Below the pieces are notes generated by a model, which was given only the letters and a program-made list of their open reading frames with translations, was not told the DNA's origin and ran no database searches. From Halalkalibacter wakoensis JCM 9140 (GTDB lineage: Bacteria > Bacillota > Bacilli > Bacillales > Bacillaceae_D), in NCBI RefSeq assembly GCF_000513095.1, contig NZ_BAUT01000003.1, positions 62,001 to 126,000 of the forward strand: a stretch of DNA of 64,000 nucleotides. Direction: 5' to 3'. Positions 26,031 through 35,140 of this stretch are shown piece by piece (the first letter of the stretch is position 1; each line of letters opens with the position of its first letter). Made by a program: the position numbers and the translations under genes.

Positions 26031-28289
26031 ATGTCTACAAAAGTTACGCCTCAATACATATTGGATTCAAAACAGATGTGTCAACAGTCTGGAATGGATC
26101 CGAATGAAGTTAGAAAACCGAGTGTAAACATGACAGCTCATCAATTAGAAAAAAAACAGAAATCATATAGAGAAATTTTAGAAGTAGTTAGCTTCTTCTC
26201 ATATAAACTGTTGCATGCTTTAAAAGGTACTCCTATTTTAGTCGTGATTTCAGATGAAAAGGGCTTCATTCTTGAAATGGTTGGAGACGAAACGATTAAA
26301 ACGACAGTTCAGCAATTAGGAATCAAGTCAGGAGCCCAGTTTACTCAGCATGATATGGGGACAAATGTCATTAGTTTAGCCTTGCAACAGCGACACCCTA
26401 TTCAACTAATTGGTGATGATCATTATCATAAATTTCTACATGGTACAGCCTGTTATGGTGTTGCTTTTCATTATACGGATATGGATAACCTGTTAGGTAG
26501 TATATCGATTATGACAACAGTTGAATTACAAAATCCATTATATTTAAATATGTTGTCCAATATCGTTGATTCGATTGAGCGCGAGCTACTACTAAGAAAA
26601 CAAAATAGAAAATTGAATATAATGAACCAAATTATGCTCAGCCGGACTAGAAACGCAATCATCATTACAGATGTGAATGGAAAGGTAATCGAATATAATC
26701 AATTTGCTGAGAAACTTTCAGGATTTTCGAGAGATGAAATAATAGGAAAAGATATATTTAATTCAGCAATTACAGGAAAGTATTTCGAACAAGTCATACA
26801 TTCTCAAAAAATATTTAAAGATGTTGAAATGAAATTTACAAACAATCGTGGTGAAACGATCATTTGTTTATTTGATGCACAACCCATTTTTGATAATCAA
26901 AATGCAAAGATGGTCGGTGCGTTTGCTCAACTCCGTGATATTACAGAGCGTTATTTAATGGAAGAAAGATATAATTACTTAGCTTTTCATGATGAACTGA
27001 CGGGGCTACCTAATAGACGTTATTTTTATCACGAACTTCATAAACTATTTGAAATAAGGCAAGAAGTTGTTGAAGATATTGCTCTTTTATTAATTGATTT
27101 AGATGGTTTCAAAGTAATTAATGATACATTTGGTCATAGCAATGGGGATCAATTACTTAAATCGGTCACAAAGAGGTTGAGAGATTGTTTAGAGCCTGAA
27201 GATCTCCTAGCGAGAATTAGTGGCGATGAATTTATTATCCTATTAAAGAATTATCAAACTGAACATAATGTTACGGCAGTAGCTGATAGACTCATTAAAG
27301 AGTTTAATCATCCATTTACGATCAACAATAACGAATTTCATACGACAGCAAGCATTGGGATTGCCTTCTATCGTGTTGATGATGAAACAGACATTGAAGA
27401 CTATATGGTCCAAGTAGATACAGCAATGTATAAGGCAAAAGCTCATGGGAAAAACGGATATACGATTTTTAGACCTGAAATGTACAAAGATTCAAGTGAG
27501 GAGCTTTTTCTGGAAACACAACTTCGAAAAGCAGTTGAACAAAATGAATTCGTTTTGCATTATCAGCCACAAGTAAACATTCATACGGGAGAAATGATTG
27601 GATTAGAGGCTTTAATTCGATGGGATCACCCAGAGGTGGGAATGATACCACCTTGCAAATTTATCCCTTTAGCGGAAAAAACGGGGTTAATTGTTTCGAT
27701 TGGTGAATGGGTGTTAGAAGAAGCTTGTCGTCAAAATAAAGAATGGCAAGAAAAAAAGATTCTTCCTAAAGTAAAGGTATCTGTTAATTTATCTACTCAA
27801 CAGTTTATAAAACAAGACTTAGTTGATGTAATGAAAGAGACTCTTAAAAAGACAAACCTTGATCCGCACTGTTTAGAGGTGGAAATAACGGAATCAATGG
27901 CTATGGACTTTAGCAGAGCAGTAAAAGTGCTAAATGAAATAAGTGAACTTGGTGTTTCTATTAGCATGGATGATTTTGGAAAAGGGTATAGTTCTCTAAG
28001 TTATTTGAAACGATTTCCAATTCATTCTCTAAAAATTGATAAATCGTTTGTTAATGATATTTTAGTAGATGAAAATGATGCAAAGATTGTTGGCACGATC
28101 ATTGCTATGGCTCATGGATTAGGTATGAAAGTAATAGCAGAAGGTGTAGAGAATAAAGAACAACTTCAGTACTTGAAAGAGCAAAACTGTGATCAAGTTC
28201 AAGGCTATTATTTTATGAAACCATTATCACCTTATGAGCTAGAAGCTAATCTGGATCAGATGATAAGAGATTTTCAAAACAAAAAATAA
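26031..28289 (+). CDS. GAF-like/PAS/GGDEF/EAL cyclic-di-GMP protein
   Basis: This 752-residue cytoplasmic signalling protein has no membrane segment. Residues ~50-185 look like the GAF-type sensor of AcoR-like activators (TPILVVISDEKGFIL, HGTACYG); ~205-310 is a PAS domain; ~320-480 a GGDEF domain whose active-site motif reads SGDEF (near residue 398); ~490-750 an EAL domain with intact EALIRW (near residue 526), EITES, DDFGKGYSSLSYL and IAEGVE. The EAL side should hydrolyse cyclic di-GMP; the cyclase may be weak or regulatory because of the first-position change. AGGAGG precedes ATG. It stands alone, with no terminator before the next gene, 23 bases away. Confidence 0.88.
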   Translation: MSTKVTPQYILDSKQMCQQSGMDPNEVRKPSVNMTAHQLEKKQKSYREILEVVSFFSYKLLHALKGTPILVVISDEKGFILEMVGDETIKTTVQQLGIKSGAQFTQHDMGTNVISLALQQRHPIQLIGDDHYHKFLHGTACYGVAFHYTDMDNLLGSISIMTTVELQNPLYLNMLSNIVDSIERELLLRKQNRKLNIMNQIMLSRTRNAIIITDVNGKVIEYNQFAEKLSGFSRDEIIGKDIFNSAITGKYFEQVIHSQKIFKDVEMKFTNNRGETIICLFDAQPIFDNQNAKMVGAFAQLRDITERYLMEERYNYLAFHDELTGLPNRRYFYHELHKLFEIRQEVVEDIALLLIDLDGFKVINDTFGHSNGDQLLKSVTKRLRDCLEPEDLLARISGDEFIILLKNYQTEHNVTAVADRLIKEFNHPFTINNNEFHTTASIGIAFYRVDDETDIEDYMVQVDTAMYKAKAHGKNGYTIFRPEMYKDSSEELFLETQLRKAVEQNEFVLHYQPQVNIHTGEMIGLEALIRWDHPEVGMIPPCKFIPLAEKTGLIVSIGEWVLEEACRQNKEWQEKKILPKVKVSVNLSTQQFIKQDLVDVMKETLKKTNLDPHCLEVEITESMAMDFSRAVKVLNEISELGVSISMDDFGKGYSSLSYLKRFPIHSLKIDKSFVNDILVDENDAKIVGTIIAMAHGLGMKVIAEGVENKEQLQYLKEQNCDQVQGYYFMKPLSPYELEANLDQMIRDFQNKK

Positions 28290-28312
28290 CGTACGAGGAA
28301 GATGAGACGTAG

Positions 28313-29943
28313 ATGGAAAAAGTTGCGGCAATACTAGCAGATCACTTTAAAAAGTGGGGAATAACTCATGTTTTTGGTATACCAGGAAAAGCAGTAGTAC
28401 CTTTATTGTTAGCGATTGATCAAAAAGAGATTGAGTTTGTGTTAAGTAAGCATGAAAGTGGAGCCGGTTACGAAGCAACAGGTTATTCGCTTTTGAGCGA
28501 AAAGATAGGTGTTGCAGTTGGGACATCAGGACCAGGAGGAACTAATCTTATTACAGCAGCTGCACAAGCAAAAGCCTCTCATATTCCCATTTTAATTATT
28601 ACAGGCCATCCATCGATGAAAGATACCGGAAAAGCGCAAGGGCAAGATTCCACGCTATTTGGTACAGATTTAGTGGATTTGTTCAAACCTGTCACTAAAT
28701 TCAGTGCAAGAGTAGAAAGAGGAGATTTACTGAAAGCTTATTTAACACATGCTCTGGAAAAAGCTTACTCAGGTGTCAAAGGGCCCGTGCATCTAACCAT
28801 TCCCGCAGATGTGTTAATGGAAGAAATTCAGCCCTTTTCAATTAATTTGCCAATTCCGCAAGAAATGCTTTCTCCTAAGCTGCACGAGGTCATTGACTTA
28901 CTAGAAAAAGCTCAGAATCCTGTTTTGTTTTTAGGAAAAGGTGTTCACTCTAGTAAAGCATATGAAGAAATAAGGTTGTTGGCAGAACATTGGAACATTC
29001 CAGTTGTAACAACTCCGGGGGGGAAAGGGACTTTTCTGAGTCGGCACCCACTGTCATTAGGGGCTTTTGGTCTAGGAGGAACGGAAAAAGCACATCATTA
29101 TTTTAATTTAGGCATTGACCTTATGGTTGTTATGGGCACAAAATTAAGTGACATGTCTTTAGCAGGTTTACATAAAGAGATTTATCCCAAACAGGTCATT
29201 CATTTTGATTATGAGCAAACGTTTGTAGGGAAATCATTAGAAGTACCTACTCTATTTGTCTCGGGTGATATAAAAGCAAACGCAAAGGAAATATTACGTA
29301 TTGTCCGTGCGAAAGACAATCAATTTGATCAAATGGATCCTGAAAAAATGAGCTAGAATTAGAAGTTGGGGAAGAACAGGAATCATTTATTTCAGCTAGG
29401 AAGGCGATTTCCGTTATGAATCATGTTCTTCCGGAAGAAAGCATTCTTTTCGGAGATGATGGAAGTCACACATTTTATGCGATTCAAGGGTACGATATAA
29501 AACGAACAGGTACTTTCTTTTTTGATGACGTGTTTGGGGCAATGGGACATGCTATAGGGTATTCTATTGGTGCAAAATTGGCTGCACCAAATAAAAAAGT
29601 GATCTGCTTAACCGGTGATGGCTGTATGTTAATGCAAGGAACAGAAGTATCGACAGCAGTAAATGCACACGCGGCTGTGATTTTTATTGTTTTGAACAAC
29701 AGTGTATTGGATATGGTAGATAAAGGGATGAAAGCTCATGTAGGTAAAGCTGTTGGGACAGCTTTAGAATCACCAGTCCAAATTGCAAATTTCGCTGCGT
29801 CTATGGGGGCTACCTCTTATACATGTAGAACTTCTGCACATTTAAAGGAGTCCCTTGAACGAGCATTAGAACGAGAAGAAACAACCGTAATTGAAGTAAT
29901 TGTGGACCATAATGAAATCCCGCCGACTATGAGGAGGGGATGA
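28313..29943 (+). CDS. Thiamine-diphosphate enzyme of the acetolactate synthase family (frameshifted)
   Basis: This TPP-dependent enzyme acts on a 2-keto acid; the exact substrate is unknown. The N-terminal Pyr domain has FGIPGKAVVP, the catalytic Glu in LSKHESGAGYEATGY and GTSGPGGTNLITA; the middle domain follows; the C-terminal PP domain has the TPP motif LTGDGCMLMQGTE to VLNN. One A is missing from the run at 29343-29348: restoring it yields EKNELELEVGEEQ and a protein of about 543 residues. The sequence does not closely match IlvB, pyruvate oxidase or benzoylformate decarboxylase by eye. It is followed 15 bases later by a CMD-family gene. Confidence 0.78.
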
Positions 29944-29958
29944 CAGGGAGTGAAGTAA

Positions 29959-30360
29959 ATGACACAAAAAGATGAAAGATATAAAAAGGGAATGGAAGTA
30001 CTTGGAAAATTAACCGACGAAACGAACTTAAATTTACTAAAAAGATTTAATGATATAAATTCTGACTTTGAAGATATGATGATCTCATTTGGATACGGAG
30101 AAATTTGGACGAGAGACCAATTAGATTTAAAGCAAAGAGCATTAATTACTTTGTCGTCCTTAATTACTCAGGGAGCCTTTGACGCATTACGTTTTCATGT
30201 AAGAGCAGCTTTGCATGCTGGGTTAGAGCCTAAGGAAATTGTTGAAGTGGTTATTCATTGTGCTGCATATGCTGGATTTCCTAAATCGGTAACGGCTTTT
30301 CCAATTGTTATGGAAATTTTTGAAGAAGAAGGCATTAAATTGGAAGGCAACAATGAATAA
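29959..30360 (+). CDS. Carboxymuconolactone decarboxylase family protein
   Basis: This 133-residue AhpD/PcaC-fold protein contains LKQRALITLSSLITQGAFDALRFHVRAALHAGLEPKEI-type helices (residues ~65-100) and EVVIHCAAYAGFPKS. It lacks the CxxC pair of AhpD peroxidases, so it resembles PcaC-like decarboxylases or uncharacterised members. It is cotranscribed with the TPP enzyme (15-base gap) and followed by a strong terminator. A metabolic partnership with the TPP enzyme is likely but not defined. Confidence 0.8.
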   Translation: MTQKDERYKKGMEVLGKLTDETNLNLLKRFNDINSDFEDMMISFGYGEIWTRDQLDLKQRALITLSSLITQGAFDALRFHVRAALHAGLEPKEIVEVVIHCAAYAGFPKSVTAFPIVMEIFEEEGIKLEGNNE

Positions 30361-30369
30361 CGCAAAAAA

Positions 30370-30410
30370 ACATACTTGTTGTATAGACGACAGCAGGTGT
30401 GTTTTTTTTG
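30370..30410 (+). terminator. Terminator after the TPP enzyme/CMD pair
   Basis: A 13-pair stem (ACATACTTGTTGT with a partner ending GGTGTGT, some G-U) is followed by eight Ts. Confidence 0.82.
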
Positions 30411-30553
30411 TATTTACATGAAACCATTTCCCGGTGAATAATGTCGATGATTGAAGAAGCAGAAGAAGCATATCTTTCGGTTAGATTGCAGACATTGTAA
30501 AAAAGAACAAGTATAATACATTTAATGATGTTAAAGAAATAGGAGCTAAAAAC

Positions 30554-32377
30554 ATGTATCGTAACCTAGAAGAATGTATTTTGGATTTAGAAAAACATGG
30601 TCAATTAGTACGAATTAAGGAAGAGGTTGATCCAGACCTTGAAATGGCGGCTATTCACCTAAAAGTTTTTGATGCAAATGGTCCAGCCCTGTTATTTGAA
30701 AATGTGAAAGGATCCAAATTCCGAGCCGTATCCAATCTATTTGGGAACATCGAACGGAGCAAATTTATTTTTCGTAAAACGTTAGAAGCAACACAAAGTG
30801 TGATTGCCCTACGAAATGATCCGATGAGTGCTTTGAAAAATCCTTTCAAGCATGTTAGTTCAGGGATAACGGCAACAAAGGCATTGCCGCTCAAAAAATC
30901 AACAAGTGCCATGTCAGACTTTAAAGAAATTGAAATATCGGATCTGCCTCTTATCCATCATTGGCCAGACGATGGTGGAGCATTTATTACGCTGCCTCAG
31001 GTGTATTCTGAAGATCCTACTAAGCCTGGCATGATGAATGCTAATTTAGGAATGTACCGTGTCCAGCTTAACGGAAATGAATATGAGGAAAATAAAGAAA
31101 TTGGATTACATTATCAAATCCACCGGGGGATTGGGGTACATCAAGAAAAAGCCAATCGACTGGGCAAGCCTTTAAAGGTAAGCATTTTTGTGGGGGGGCC
31201 ACCGGCTCATACGCTTGCTGCAGTCATGCCTCTTCCAGAAGGGCTTAGTGAACTAACATTTGCTGGTCTGTTATCTGGCCGTCGTTTTCGTCATACATAT
31301 GTTGACGGCTATTGTATTAGCCTGGATGCTGATTTCGTCATTACGGGGGAAATTCACCCTGAAGAAACGAAACCAGAAGGTCCTTTTGGTGATCATTTAG
31401 GATATTATAGTTTAACGCATGATTTTCCTGTTATGAAAGTTCATAAAGTATATGCAAAAGAACAAGCAATTTGGCCGTTCACAGTTGTTGGTCGTCCTCC
31501 GCAAGAAGATACGGCGTTTGGCGATTTGATTCATGAAATAACAGGTGATGCGATTAAGCAAGAAATTCCAGGAGTGAAAGAGGTACATGCTGTTGATGCG
31601 GCAGGAGTACATCCTCTTTTATTTGCAATCGGAAGTGAGCGTTACACACCATATCAAAAAGTCGAACGGCCAACGGAACTACTAACCCAATCCAACCGGA
31701 TTTTAGGCACGGGTCAATTGAGTCTTGCAAAGTATTTGTTTATAACTGCAGAAGACAAAGAACCTTTAGCCACTCGAAATGAAGAGGCATTTTTAGCGCA
31801 CATGTTAGAACGAATAGACTTAAAGAGAGATATTCATTTCCAAACAAATACGACCATTGATACGCTAGATTATTCAGGTACAGGATTAAATACAGGTAGT
31901 AAAGTGATTTTTGCAGCTTATGGTGAGAAGAAAAGGGAGTTGTGTGAAGAGGTACCAAAGCCATTGAAAAACTTCACCAATCCTAATGTAATTATGCCTG
32001 GTGCTGTGGCTGTCGAAGCTCCTCCATTTACTTCATATGAGAATGCAGAAGAGGAAATGAGAGGTATAGCTAAAGAAATCGAAAAACAAGGTCCGCTCAC
32101 AACTTGCCCATTTATCATTTTATGTGATGATAGCACGTTTGTAAGCGAGTCGATGCACAATTTTCTCTGGGCAACCTTTACACGTAGCAACCCATCACAT
32201 GATATTTATGGAGTAAAAAGTTTTTATGAATATAAACATTGGGGTTGTGAGAATGTCATCATTGATGCACGAATAAAGCCACATCATGCTCCTCCTCTTA
32301 TTCCAAACGAAGAGGTAATGAAGAACATTGAACGTTTTTTTGTTGAAGGGGGCAGTTTAGGTCGCCTTGTTAATTAG
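30554..32377 (+). CDS. UbiD-family prenylated-FMN decarboxylase
   Basis: This 607-residue member of the UbiD family carries out reversible (de)carboxylation of aromatic or unsaturated acids with prenyl-FMN. Motifs include MANLGMYR-like NANLGMYRVQ, HRGIGVHQEKA, EGPFGDHLGYYS with its conserved acids, and the late IIDARIKPHHAPPL. It is longer than the roughly 490 residues of E. coli UbiD, matching the long form found in many Bacillota and Bacteroidota. No ubiX flavin prenyltransferase gene is adjacent. It has its own gap after a terminator; AGGAGCTAAAAAC precedes ATG. Confidence 0.85.
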   Translation: MYRNLEECILDLEKHGQLVRIKEEVDPDLEMAAIHLKVFDANGPALLFENVKGSKFRAVSNLFGNIERSKFIFRKTLEATQSVIALRNDPMSALKNPFKHVSSGITATKALPLKKSTSAMSDFKEIEISDLPLIHHWPDDGGAFITLPQVYSEDPTKPGMMNANLGMYRVQLNGNEYEENKEIGLHYQIHRGIGVHQEKANRLGKPLKVSIFVGGPPAHTLAAVMPLPEGLSELTFAGLLSGRRFRHTYVDGYCISLDADFVITGEIHPEETKPEGPFGDHLGYYSLTHDFPVMKVHKVYAKEQAIWPFTVVGRPPQEDTAFGDLIHEITGDAIKQEIPGVKEVHAVDAAGVHPLLFAIGSERYTPYQKVERPTELLTQSNRILGTGQLSLAKYLFITAEDKEPLATRNEEAFLAHMLERIDLKRDIHFQTNTTIDTLDYSGTGLNTGSKVIFAAYGEKKRELCEEVPKPLKNFTNPNVIMPGAVAVEAPPFTSYENAEEEMRGIAKEIEKQGPLTTCPFIILCDDSTFVSESMHNFLWATFTRSNPSHDIYGVKSFYEYKHWGCENVIIDARIKPHHAPPLIPNEEVMKNIERFFVEGGSLGRLVN

Positions 32378-32381
32378 GTGG

Positions 32382-32422
32382 GAAAACCCTTGAACTAATG
32401 TAGTTGGTTTGAGGGTTTTTCT
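32382..32422 (+). terminator. Terminator after the ubiD-family gene
   Basis: AAAACCCTTGAAC-type 5' arm pairs with a GGTTTGAGGGTTTTT 3' arm carrying a T tract. Confidence 0.75.
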
Positions 32423-32467
32423 CGTTTCTTGCAATAGATGAAAATCTTCGAGCTTAGAAAGGTGGTT

Positions 32468-32483
32468 TGTGATAAAGATCACA
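32468..32483. promoter_or_regulatory. FNR/Rex-like operator upstream of hpf
   Basis: TGTGA, six bases, TCACA: a perfect match to the FNR/CRP-type core and close to the Rex site. Its centre (32475.5) is 41.5 bases before 32517, the start expected from a TAATAT -10 at 32505-32510. This is the geometry of class II FNR-activated promoters. A weak SigB-like pair (GTTTAC at 32524, GGGTTT at 32546, 16-base spacer) also occurs. Confidence 0.55.
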
Positions 32484-32568
32484 GCGAAAGCCTTCATTCA
32501 CTAGTAATATAAACGTATAGAAAGTTTACTTTCTATTTCGAAAACGGGTTTTAGGAGGCGGGTCTATA

Positions 32569-33121
32569 ATGAAGTTTAATATTCGTGGTGATAATGTTGA
32601 AGTGACACCAGCTATACGAGAGTTTATCATGAAAAAAGTTGAAAAATTAGAAAAATATTTTGATGGAGCTATTTCTGCGGACGTTCAAGTGAAATTAAAA
32701 AGTATATGATAAAGACACAAAAGTTGAGATCACCATTCCGTTAAAATCGTTAGTTCTTAGAGCAGAAGAGCAACATATAGATATGTATGCTGCCATTGAT
32801 TTAATTGTGGATAAGCTAGAGCGTCAAGTTCGTAAATATAAAACGAAAGTAAATAGAAAGCCTAGACAAACAAAAGCTAGCCAAAAAATCGATGCAGCGG
32901 TTATGCTCTTAGAGCCTGAAGTTGACACAGTGGAGGAAGAAGCGTTCCAAGTCGTACGAACAAAAAGATTTCATTTAAAACCGATGGATACAGAGGAAGC
33001 TATTTTACAAATGAATATGTTAGGTCATCAATTTTTCGTATATACCGAAGCAGAATCACTTGAAACTCATATTGTGTATCAAAGAAAAGATGGGAAATAT
33101 GCCATTATCGAAATAGAATAA
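32569..33121 (+). CDS. hpf: Long-form ribosome hibernation promoting factor (frameshifted)
   Basis: HPF binds idle 70S ribosomes and dimerises them in stationary phase. The N-terminal S30AE domain begins MKFNIRGDNVEVTPAIREF; the C-terminal dimerisation domain has VVRTKRFHLKPMDTEEAILQMNMLGHQFFVY. An extra A in the run 32697-32701 breaks the frame; removing it reads VKLKVYDKDTKVEIT and gives 183 residues, the normal long form. ATG at 32569 follows GGAGGCGG. The upstream FNR/Rex-like palindrome suggests control by oxygen or redox state. Confidence 0.9.
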
Positions 33122-33129
33122 TGAAAGTA

Positions 33130-33162
33130 AAGCATCTTGACTTCAGTCAAGATGCTTTTTTC
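33130..33162 (+). terminator. Terminator after hpf
   Basis: AGCATCTTGAC pairs perfectly with GTCAAGATGCT around TTCA, followed by five or more Ts. Confidence 0.88.
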
Positions 33163-33188
33163 CAGTGAGTGAAGGCAAGGAGTTTATT

Positions 33189-33389
33189 TTAGTAGTTTGT
33201 ACCTTGGATTTGTTGTTCAGCCATTTGAACTAAACGCTTCGTAATTTCTCCACCTACAGAGCCATTGGCACGTGCTGTGGAATCTCCTCCAAGTTCAACA
33301 CCAAATTCTTGGGCAATCTCATATTTCATTTGATCAAGGGCTTCTTCCACGCCTGGAACTAAAAGGTTGTTGTTATTGTTTTGTGTCAT
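33189..33389 (-). CDS. Alpha/beta-type small acid-soluble spore protein
   Basis: This 66-residue DNA-protecting spore protein has an N-terminal NNNNN stretch, [18 protein letters not shown] (with the germination-protease site Glu-Phe) and [19 protein letters not shown], which are the two conserved SASP segments. ATG follows AGAGGTGAT. It should be made in the forespore under SigG, though I could not define a convincing SigG promoter. It shows the host forms spores. Confidence 0.94.
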   Translation of the reverse strand: MTQNNNNNLLVPGVEEALDQMKYEIAQEFGVELGGDSTARANGSVGGEITKRLVQMAEQQIQGTNY

Positions 33390-33679
33390 TTCTAATCACC
33401 TCTTTTTTTAGTTTCGAGGCTTATTTTAAGCTTTTAGAAATATATTATACATAAGTTGTACAATGATTATATTTTGTGAAATGGTTGTGAATTTCCTATA
33501 TACTGAGAGCTCCCTTAATTTGAACTTTTTCCTGCATTATGAATTGATATAGCTTTCTAAATAATAGAAAAACTGAAAACGTACGCATCCTTGTGAAAAA
33601 CATGATAAAATAGACTATATAGAGCTTGAAAAGTATGTTGAGATGGACCATTTTTTCATCTTATCAAGGAGGATTTATA

Positions 33680-34069
33680 TTGTCATTTTTAAGAACGGTC
33701 ACAGGTGTTTGGAAAAGTCATGAGGAAACGAGTGAAAAGCCCAAATTAGAAGGGTTAAATACGAGATATTATAAGAAAAGTCGTGAAGCTGTTATTGAGC
33801 TTATTAAGAAGACGATTCATAATAATAAATTTGCAAATTGGAAAGTGACAAATGTTGATGAAGAACGTGGTGAAGTGGTGCTTGAAAAACAAGGAGTATC
33901 AAAAAGCATAATGGTTATTACTGTCTTTAAAATCACTCCAATTAAATCAGCTGTTGATGTGTATTGTTCCAAACAAGGCTCATTTGGTGATTTAGGGAGT
34001 AGTTATAAAAACATTCTTCTCTTCTTCAAAGCACTTCACACAGAAATTCAGCCAGAGGATCAGAGGTAA
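33680..34069 (+). CDS. Conserved cytosolic protein of unknown function
   Basis: This 129-residue soluble protein has no recognised catalytic motif. Visible features are NTRYYKKSREAVIELIKKTI, WKVTNVDEERGEVVLEK and a late YKNILLFFKALHTEI; the middle looks like alternating strands with a lipid- or ligand-binding-like pattern (VITVFKITPIKSAVDVYC). The TTG start at 33680 is chosen because AAGGAGG (33666-33672) is seven bases upstream. It lies 34 bases before glcK and may be cotranscribed. Confidence 0.6.
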   Translation: MSFLRTVTGVWKSHEETSEKPKLEGLNTRYYKKSREAVIELIKKTIHNNKFANWKVTNVDEERGEVVLEKQGVSKSIMVITVFKITPIKSAVDVYCSKQGSFGDLGSSYKNILLFFKALHTEIQPEDQR

Positions 34070-34103
34070 GCTTAAAAAATATAAGAAAGTAGGTTTGGTT
34101 TAC

Positions 34104-35072
34104 GTGACAGAAAAATGGTTAGTTGGTGTAGATGTTGGTGGAACAACAGTGAAGATGGCTTTCTTTACTCAAACAGGTGAAATGATAGCTAAATGGGAAA
34201 TAGATACCGTGACAAAAGAGAATGGTAAACATATTCCACGTGACATATCAGATTCGATTCAGCGTAAATTAGAAGAATTAAAGCAATTAAAAGACAACGT
34301 TATTGGAATTGGAATTGGAGCTCCAGGACCAGTTAATTTCGAAAATGGAGCCATTGAGGTAGCTGTAAATCTCGGTTGGGAGGATTTCCCATTAAAAGAA
34401 ATGTTAGAGAAGGAAAGTGGACTACCAGTTGTTGTTGACAATGATGCAAATCTTGCTGCTTTAGGAGAAATGTGGACAGGAGCTGGAGAAGGCGCAAATG
34501 ATTTAATTTTTGTAACACTCGGTACAGGTGTTGGTGGAGGAGTAATAGTAAACGGGAAGATTGTACATGGGAAAAATGGCGCAGGTGGAGAAATTGGGCA
34601 TGTGACATCAGTTATTGAAGGAGGAGCTGCATGTAATTGTGGTAAGAACGGTTGTTTGGAGACAATCGCCTCTGCAACTGGTATTGTTCGATTGGCAAAT
34701 GAGCAGTTGCAAACCAAACAAGTAGAAAGTTCCATGAGAGATTATTATCTTGAACATAATACGGTCACAGCCAAGTTAGTGCTTGATGCTTTTAAAGAAA
34801 ATGACCCAATAGCTAAACAGGTTATTGAGTATGTTTCTTTACATTTAGGACTTGCCTTAGCTAATTTGGCGAATGGCCTTAATCCAGAAAAGGTTGTCAT
34901 TGGTGGTGGCGTATCTAGAGCTGGAATTGCGTTGTTAGAACCGATTCAAGAGCAGTTCTCTCGTTTTGCTTTTCCAAAAGTATTAGAGGCAGCCGAATTA
35001 ACCATTGCTTCTTTAGGGAACGATGCAGGAGTTGTCGGTGGAGCTTGGTTAGCCAAGACGAAACTAGGATAA
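34104..35072 (+). CDS. glcK: ROK-family glucokinase
   Basis: It phosphorylates glucose with ATP. The N-terminal GVDVGGTTVKMA phosphate loop, IGIGAPGPV, VDNDANLAALGE (catalytic Asp), VTLGTGVGGG and the ROK zinc site CNCGKNGCLE are present. The 322-residue length is normal. GTG at 34104 (MTEKWLVGVDVGG) is preferred; the ribosome site AAGTAGGT is weak. A strong bidirectional terminator follows, facing msmX. Confidence 0.9.
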   Translation: MTEKWLVGVDVGGTTVKMAFFTQTGEMIAKWEIDTVTKENGKHIPRDISDSIQRKLEELKQLKDNVIGIGIGAPGPVNFENGAIEVAVNLGWEDFPLKEMLEKESGLPVVVDNDANLAALGEMWTGAGEGANDLIFVTLGTGVGGGVIVNGKIVHGKNGAGGEIGHVTSVIEGGAACNCGKNGCLETIASATGIVRLANEQLQTKQVESSMRDYYLEHNTVTAKLVLDAFKENDPIAKQVIEYVSLHLGLALANLANGLNPEKVVIGGGVSRAGIALLEPIQEQFSRFAFPKVLEAAELTIASLGNDAGVVGGAWLAKTKLG

Positions 35073-35091
35073 GTAGTTCTTATGATAAACT

Positions 35092-35129
35092 AAAGGCTTG
35101 AGAGAAGGTTTCTTCTCTCAAGCCTTTTT
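35092..35129. terminator. Bidirectional terminator between glcK and msmX
   Basis: A 16-bp perfect stem (AAAGGCTTGAGAGAAG with its complement) closes on a 4-base loop, with a T tract on each strand. Confidence 0.88.
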
Positions 35130-35140
35130 AGTACCATAAA

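Noticed and set aside
32468-32483. CRP (cAMP) site before hpf
   Set aside because: The core fits CRP, but Bacillaceae do not use cAMP-CRP regulation, so FNR or Rex is the better reading.
32690-32712. Programmed -1 frameshift at the A run of hpf
   Set aside because: The restored frame needs a +1 shift (one A too many), not the -1 slip that A-rich slippery sites give; an over-called homopolymer is simpler.
34259-34735. 158-codon minus-strand open frame opposite glcK
   Set aside because: Low-complexity Pro/Ser/Thr composition antisense to a clear glucokinase; no start signals.
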